DNA from: Ceriagrion tenellum
Lineage: Eukaryota; Arthropoda; Insecta; Odonata; Coenagrionidae
Direction of reading: 5' to 3'
Assembly: GCA_963169105.1 (NCBI GenBank)
Contig: OY720641.1
Coordinates: 81,274,419 to 81,338,418 of the forward strand
Length of the DNA: 64,000 nucleotides
In this document: positions 58,554-64,000 of the stretch, in pieces
Layout of the letters: each line of letters opens with the position of its first letter
How positions within the stretch are numbered: the stretch's first letter is position 1
Notes under the pieces: generated by a model
Told to the model about the DNA's origin: nothing
Databases searched by the model: none
Seen by the model: the letters and a program-made list of their open reading frames with translations, nothing else
Position numbers and translations under genes: made by a program

Positions 58554-59865
58554 CAAATTTAGTCATATGATTTAATAAATATCAATTTTTTCATGCTCCT
58601 ATTAGATAGTCATTTGAATGGAGTATTTTCTGCATCCATTTATATTCAATTCATTTTGCACAAAGCTTGAAAATTGCTGAAGAAGAATAGAAGCACACAG
58701 GATTAATAAAAAATAAACCTTTAAATTTTTAACAGCGATTTTTAGAAAACAATATTTAAAGGAGGCTTCAAAATCATTTCCCTAAGCTGAGTTTAGACTA
58801 CCACTAGAAAGTTCTCGGAATGACAAGGGGAAAACCCAGTAGAAAATTGGCATCGTATCATAAGATAACAACAAGTTACCTTGGAAAAGTGACAGCGGAA
58901 GAGGAAAGACTCCAAAATTTCACATATAATGAGAATATAACGAGGCAGTGAATGACAAATTTGGACAAAGTCAACAAGAGAATCGTTCATAAAAATTGAA
59001 AACTGCTTAATGCGTTGCATAAACAATTCTGCAATTACCGACCTCATCTGGTGAAATGGAGATCCCTCCTGCAAATGAATTGAACCTGTTAGCAATTCAA
59101 ATCCAGTTGAGGGTTTACTTGATCAATGTTAAATATTTATCAAAAACAGATGCACACCTCCGCCGACTCTGTACCCATGGATCAAAAGGCTGAATGAACG
59201 TTTTACCTTTTTCCCATCGTCAAAATAAAATAAGAGTTGCCGAAACGGAAATTATATATGCAAATCGCCTCTAACCCATTAATTTATACATGCTTCGCGC
59301 TATGCGACGATTCGGGCGGGAAAAAAAATATTAGTCAAGTCTACGGACAATATCGTTGCGCTCAGAGCCAGTACTTGGAGGCTATTTCAGCAGAAATAAA
59401 ATATTACTCGACAGTTACTAAAAGGAAGAGAAAATGGAAGAGACTCCAATCATCATGTTCCAAAGTTAAACAGATTCACGGACATTACATTATGAGCTCT
59501 CAATTTTAATCCACGTCACTTCATATATTAAATATTTTGGTAGGAAGAGAGAGTGAACGGTTTATTACTTCCGTTTCCCACAAAACAGAGTTTTTCAGTC
59601 CAACTATACTTGAGTTAGAATGTTTACGCAAGCCATCGTATGGCTATATTACAAAATGCGATAAAATAACCCTCTCAGGACATAATGTGGGGCATCAGAA
59701 AATTAAACAAGAAAGGCAGATGTTTTATTTCATAGGGGAGAGCGGGGCTAGTTGTTACAGTTTATAATTTTTTATAATTTTTAGAATATATTTACATGGT
59801 CAAACTCAAAACTGAATGTAAGCTTGATGCTTTCTTAATACATAGATGATTATTATCTGGGCTAC
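58554..59865. other. No recognisable gene
   Basis: AT-rich; ORFs of up to 100 codons (58793-59095 minus) show no recognisable motif. Confidence 0.3.
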
Positions 59866-60189
59866 TGTAAGTCCACAATTTACGTCGGAGATGCGTGTGG
59901 AAGAAGAGCGGCCTAAGTCGAAACATCGTAAAACAAATCCAGATATTCGCGACCGCTTTAATCCCGAGATAAATCGAAGGCGTTAATTTCAAAATTCGTT
60001 TTCTGCCATTATCCCGGAAAAAATAGCTATTACAGATAAGATGATTATGTCTCATCATAAAACGCTAGCATATGCACACACAACCCATTATATTAGCATA
60101 AAACAGGGAAACATTTTCCGACGACCCTTGTCAGCATGGACGTAACATCGAATAAGACGAAAATCGAAACAGCGCAGATCAAGGACTTA
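59866..60189 (+). repeat. Dispersed repeat B, copy 2
   Basis: Same orientation and near full length relative to 5533-5860, with tttacgtcggagatgcgtgt, attatgtctca and ttttccgacgacccttgtca. Near 59895-59930 it has gtggaagaagagcgg followed by gtcgaaac, more like the hammerhead-like pattern than copy 1, but stem II is poor. Confidence 0.7.
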
Positions 60190-60425
60190 CGCAGAGGAGG
60201 ATGTTTTCCAATGGAAACCCGGTCCCTACTTGTGTCTTGTGGAGGGCACTTCAAGTACAGTTCTCCGTCTGTCGGATGAGACGTTAAACCGTGGTTCCCT
60301 TGGCGCCTATCGTTAAGAGCAGGCTAATGCCGACGCCGGGTTTCTATCCACCCTTCCTCCTTTACCTATCCCTATGGCGTAAATGAACTTAGCTGTCGGT
60401 CGCCTCCCTATATTTCCAATCCAAA
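60190..60425 (+). other. GC-richer unclassified segment after repeat B
   Basis: Compositionally unlike its flanks, with gtctgtcggatgagacgtta and gccgacgccgggtttctatc. It is non-coding. It looks like a SINE or LINE 3' fragment of a sort I associate with arthropod repeats, but this is from memory and not verified. It is absent from copy 1 of repeat B. Confidence 0.4.
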
Positions 60426-60429
60426 TCCG

Positions 60430-61108
60430 AGGACTTACTGTATTAACTAACGATTACACATTCGTCTTTTTTCAATTCAATGTAATAACGCAGTGTTTCA
60501 ACGATGGAGTGTACTAACCTACCCCCGTCTGAGACTAGTTGATACATCATTAAATTAGCTGGGAAAAATAAAGCAAAACACAAAATTTAATATCTAGAAA
60601 TGAACCTAGCTACCTCACCTACTTATAGATTTGAACAGTCGTTTCATTGGGTGAAAAATATAAAAGAGCAATAAAATACAATAGCTTGTAGAGGACTCGG
60701 ATATTATAAGTGGCTTGGAGAGCTCGCATAGGTATGTATTCCTTTCAGTGATATCGTTCATCACATCATATAAAGGGTTGATGGAAACCATAATAGCCAA
60801 CTTGACAGCTCATGGTACTGTACAGTAATTAATCGCTATGTCTTTCGATTAACGTCCGCCAAGACAAAACTAGTAATGAAAATTATCTTCGGCCTTGCCA
60901 AAGCTTAAATACCCTACACCACTTTCATTTTATATAAAAACCTGGTTTTGATCTGATCCAACCCATTTTAGAACTGTGCCGTCTGTGGAATACTAGAGGC
61001 TTATGACCCAAATTTCAGCTCAGTATCTCAATTTTTATGGCAGTAATGGGCGAAGAGACAGACAGACGGACATAACTACAATGGACTCGTAAGGTGATGC
61101 TGATCATT

Positions 61109-61169
<61 letters not shown>

Positions 61170-62644
61170 TTTTCCATACCTGCCACTCCTCCTTCAATGC
61201 GTTACATTTCTGCTGCCACAAAATCAATATACCCTACCCACGTACTGGTCATAAAAACATCATCCACCGATAGGAGTAGAATGTTAAAGTTTTGCGGAGA
61301 GGAACTCGATTGCCGTTGGGAAATAGCAAACTACGACTTTTACTACGACGACAGCAAGTTTAAATTTGAGGGAAATAAGCTGTTTATAACGTCACCACGG
61401 CCATATAAATGATCCAATAATAAGAATAGTTTTTCTTTCTTATACTTTATCTTACTGCTATTCATTTCTACAAACAACAATGAAAGGAACTTTGCTTGGA
61501 TAGCTGTTTCAGATACCTGTAAATGATTGAAAGTCACAATTAAAAGTTATATAAAGAATATAGGAAGAACAGGAATGATAATATGAAATTTACTTATAAT
61601 ATGTAATATGGCTCATAGTCTTTCTTTTACTCGTAACCGCATAAGGTTGAGTATTTCAGCATGTATAAATTGATGTACAAACATATTCACGAAGGAAGTT
61701 CGAGAAAAAAATCATATTTTGGGTAATGTTGGGAAAAACAGTTTCGTGGAATCTCTATGAGAGGCAATGGTGTTCACTAAATTTCGGTCATAGCAATTTT
61801 AAAACGATTTCCCAAAAAATGCTAATAGTTTTGATATTCATACAAGGCTATTTCCAACGAAATACAATTCTAGCACCTTTACCTTGAGGAGGATGGTGTG
61901 GCAAAATTCTCCTGCCTACTCACAGGCTACGCAAAACGATTAAATACGTCGTCATTGGTATTTTTCAATGTTTGTTTTCCCCTTAATGAATGCGATCGTC
62001 CGTAGCCGGGACCATAAAATGAACAGAGCCTCCAATGCCTAAAACCCAATTACCACCACGATCCAAATGAACCGCATCTGTCGCCGACCGTTAATTCAAC
62101 TTTGTGGTCGAATCTTTTTCCGCCTTGCGATGGTGGAGACCAGAGAGGGAAAATGGAGGAATTCGTTTGATAATTTTTGCAAGCCGAGACAACTAAGCTA
62201 AGGTAAACAACAGTTATGTATTGACGGTATTATATTACAATACTAACACACTTCTGTATCTTTTATTAACCTATGATGATTTCAATAAAAATCACTAATG
62301 CGAGGACAATACATTGTTTAATAAATATCTTTTGCTCTATACTTACGTTGACGACTTAAGAAAACGTTTTAGGCTATCAATTATATGCAACAGCCTACAT
62401 TAGATAATATCAATGAAAAGAAGAACAGCGTTAGTTCATACTAAAAGGCTCCTCTTTTCTTGGTAACAAAAAACAAGTTCTTCGCACCTTTCTAGTGCCT
62501 GACGGACTTCCATACAATTTGGCCCAAACATTATTGGGTATAAGCTTCACGTGTAGAGACTTGAGACACGCTCTACTTACAGCTAGAGTAAGAGCTCAGC
62601 TACCTACTGCTAGAATACAAGTTTAGCTGCCTACAAGTACTGCC
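60430..62644. other. No recognisable gene; one repeat end
   Basis: Contains a stretch at about 60940-61080 ending in gacagacagacgg, followed by the (TA) microsatellite, a pattern typical of some LINE 3' ends. The 71-codon ORF at 61197-61412 (containing YYDDSKFKFEGNK) has no recognisable family. Confidence 0.3.
61110..61168. repeat. (TA)n microsatellite
   Basis: About 29 perfect TA units. It follows by about 40 nt the gacagacagacgg stretch and could mark the 3' end of an inserted element. Confidence 0.95.
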
Positions 62645-63866
62645 TACAAGCTCTTCCTTCATGATGTCCAAAAATCAAGTGAATCGATTAAGCAATTCGA
62701 CGCGATATTCCTTGATTTCAAGAAGGTATTCAACAAGGTTCCTCACAAAAAAACTCATATATAAATTGCAATCATGCGGAGTTAATAGAAAAATCGTGAA
62801 TTGGAAAGGGACTTTCTCAGTGACCGAGAACAAAAAGTAGTTATCGATGGTTTTAGCTCTGATATGGTCGAAGTCACATCCGGTGTTCCTCAGGGAAGTG
62901 TGATCGTCCCTCTTTTAATTATTATTTAAATAAATGACCTAAGTTCTAGAGTAAGCTGTAAATTAAGATTTTTGCAGACGATACAGTTATCTACCGTGAA
63001 ATGAGCGAAGACGTGGACTTTGAAGCTCTGTCATCGGACCTTAACAACGTTCATTCGTGGTGCCAGGAGTGGGGGTCAGAATTAAATATTAGCAAATGCA
63101 CCACAGTGCACTTCCTGCGAAAGTCATCACAAAAATGCCATACCTATACTGTGGGTGGAGTTAACATAAAATCTTCAGATACAGTAAAATATCCTGGAAT
63201 TACCTTAACTTCTGATACATCGTGGGGATTACACATACAAAACATATGTGGCGGAGCATTAAAGAAGCTAGGTTTTGTTAAACGTATAATACGAAGGTCT
63301 TCGGATGAAAGAGTCAAAGAGAGATGTTACTTCGCTCTGGTTAGGACACACCTCAAATACGCCCCTAGCATTTGGGACCCTGGTCATATAGATTTAACCA
63401 AAAAACTAACAAAATACAAAGGACAGCAGCGCGCTTCGTTAAAAACTGCTACGAGCGTACATGTAGTATCTCACAACTTTTAAAGGGATTAAAGTGGGAG
63501 CCCCTAGAGACTCGGAGGTTACACGCTAGGCTTAGGTTGCTTGATTAATTCAGAACTGATATTTTTCAGAGCGACACGGTGAATATTATCATGACTCTTC
63601 ACTACATCTCTAGGTCTGACAGATGCGATGAAATAAGAGTGATACACTGCCGTACAGATAGGTACAAAAACTCGTTCTTTCCGCGAACAATAAGCGATCG
63701 CAATAAAAATTAAGCTCACTAAATATACTAGTATAATTCATGTACCATTTCAGCTCCTAAAAAAACTTACTCCTTCACACGACCGGTGAGCTAACACCCC
63801 CTGCCACACGCCCATGCGGCGGCTCGCGGGGTATGATGTAGATGTAGATAGATGTAGAAGTAGATA
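62645..63866 (+). pseudogene. LINE-A reverse transcriptase fragment plus 3' UTR (63 kb)
   Basis: The best preserved LINE-A copy here. Motif A region (FLDFKKVFNKVPHKK, with a frameshift) is near 62705-62750, the motif B region (SGVPQGS) near 62878-62900, and FADDTVIYREMSEDVD at about 62970-63015. The 160-codon open run 63001-63483 then covers the RT thumb, with HSWCQEWGSELNISKCTTVH, LTSDTSWGLHIQNICGGALKK in two pieces, VRTHLKYAPSIWDPG and a C terminus ending ATSVHVVSHNF. The ATG at 63001 is internal. The 5' end is truncated at 62645 and frameshifts interrupt the palm. The 3' UTR ends in a run of gatgtaga units near 63866. Confidence 0.85.
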
Positions 63867-64000
63867 AACCGGTATTTTAAAGCCACTAATCTGCGAGGAT
63901 AAACGTAGTATCGTGGAATAAATATTATGTTTTATAATGTTACCACACTAAACTAAATAATACTCAGTCGCCATATGGAGTTCAATTACCTAGTATTTCC
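63867..64000. other. No recognisable feature
   Basis: Short AT-rich flank up to the window edge. Confidence 0.3.

Noticed and set aside
61015..61227. ORF with a long alternating Ile-Tyr run
   Set aside because: It is simply the (TA)n microsatellite translated.
1..64000. CRISPR arrays, bacterial operons, phage genes
   Set aside because: No regularly spaced short repeats, no dense gene layout; all evidence points to an animal genome.

Overview
The window looks like intergenic or intronic DNA from a large, AT-rich animal genome, most likely an arthropod and probably an insect. The organism is an inference from the repeat types: a mariner-family DNA transposon, Penelope-like retroelements (PLEs) with GIY-YIG endonuclease, several decayed LINE families and tRNA-derived SINE fragments. 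There is no bacterial-style gene packing. I could not recognise any intact host protein-coding gene, tRNA or rRNA. Everything with recognisable coding content is transposon-derived, and most copies carry stops, frameshifts or truncations.

Layout. At 1-8.9 kb there are 3'-end fragments of one LINE family (LINE-A), a decayed inverted repeat (2.0-2.46 kb), two tRNA-like SINE fragments (3.67 and 6.72 kb), the first copy of a ~325 bp repeat (5.53 kb), and a hammerhead-like motif (7.35 kb) just upstream of a truncated LINE-A copy. At 11.6-13.8 kb a second LINE (LINE-R) is split by a 3'-truncated mariner on the minus strand. At 16.2-18.8 kb lies a nearly complete PLE on the minus strand. At 24.2 and 29.4 kb there are more LINE-R fragments. 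At 34-38.4 kb there are LINE-A 3' ends, one of them split by a 2383 bp transposon with CACTG termini and a TA duplication. At 43.0 and 45.6 kb there are two near-perfect fold-back elements. At 54-57.2 kb there is a diverged tandem duplication, then a direct repeat bracketing a LINE-R fragment and running into a second PLE 3' end. At 58-64 kb come LINE-A copies, the second ~325 bp repeat, a GC-richer unclassified segment and a (TA)n microsatellite. The rest is AT-rich sequence with strand-asymmetric purine/pyrimidine tracts.

The most interesting signal is a shared RNA-like architecture. At least five unrelated sequences in the window (both PLE ends, the two fold-backs, and the 7.35 kb repeat) have a three-way-junction pattern. 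It consists of a short stem I, then CTGANGA or TTGAAAA, a stem II with different bases in every copy, then GAAAC, a palindromic stem III and G-T-C/T. The paired arms differ in sequence between copies but still pair. The two TTGAAAA copies change both members of the expected C3-G8 pair. In four of the five, a TATA-like box lies roughly 30-40 nt upstream. This matches type I hammerhead ribozymes with minimal stem III, as known from Penelope-like elements. The fold-backs would be two such promoter-ribozyme modules pointing outward from a centre. No folding or database search was run; everything here is by eye.
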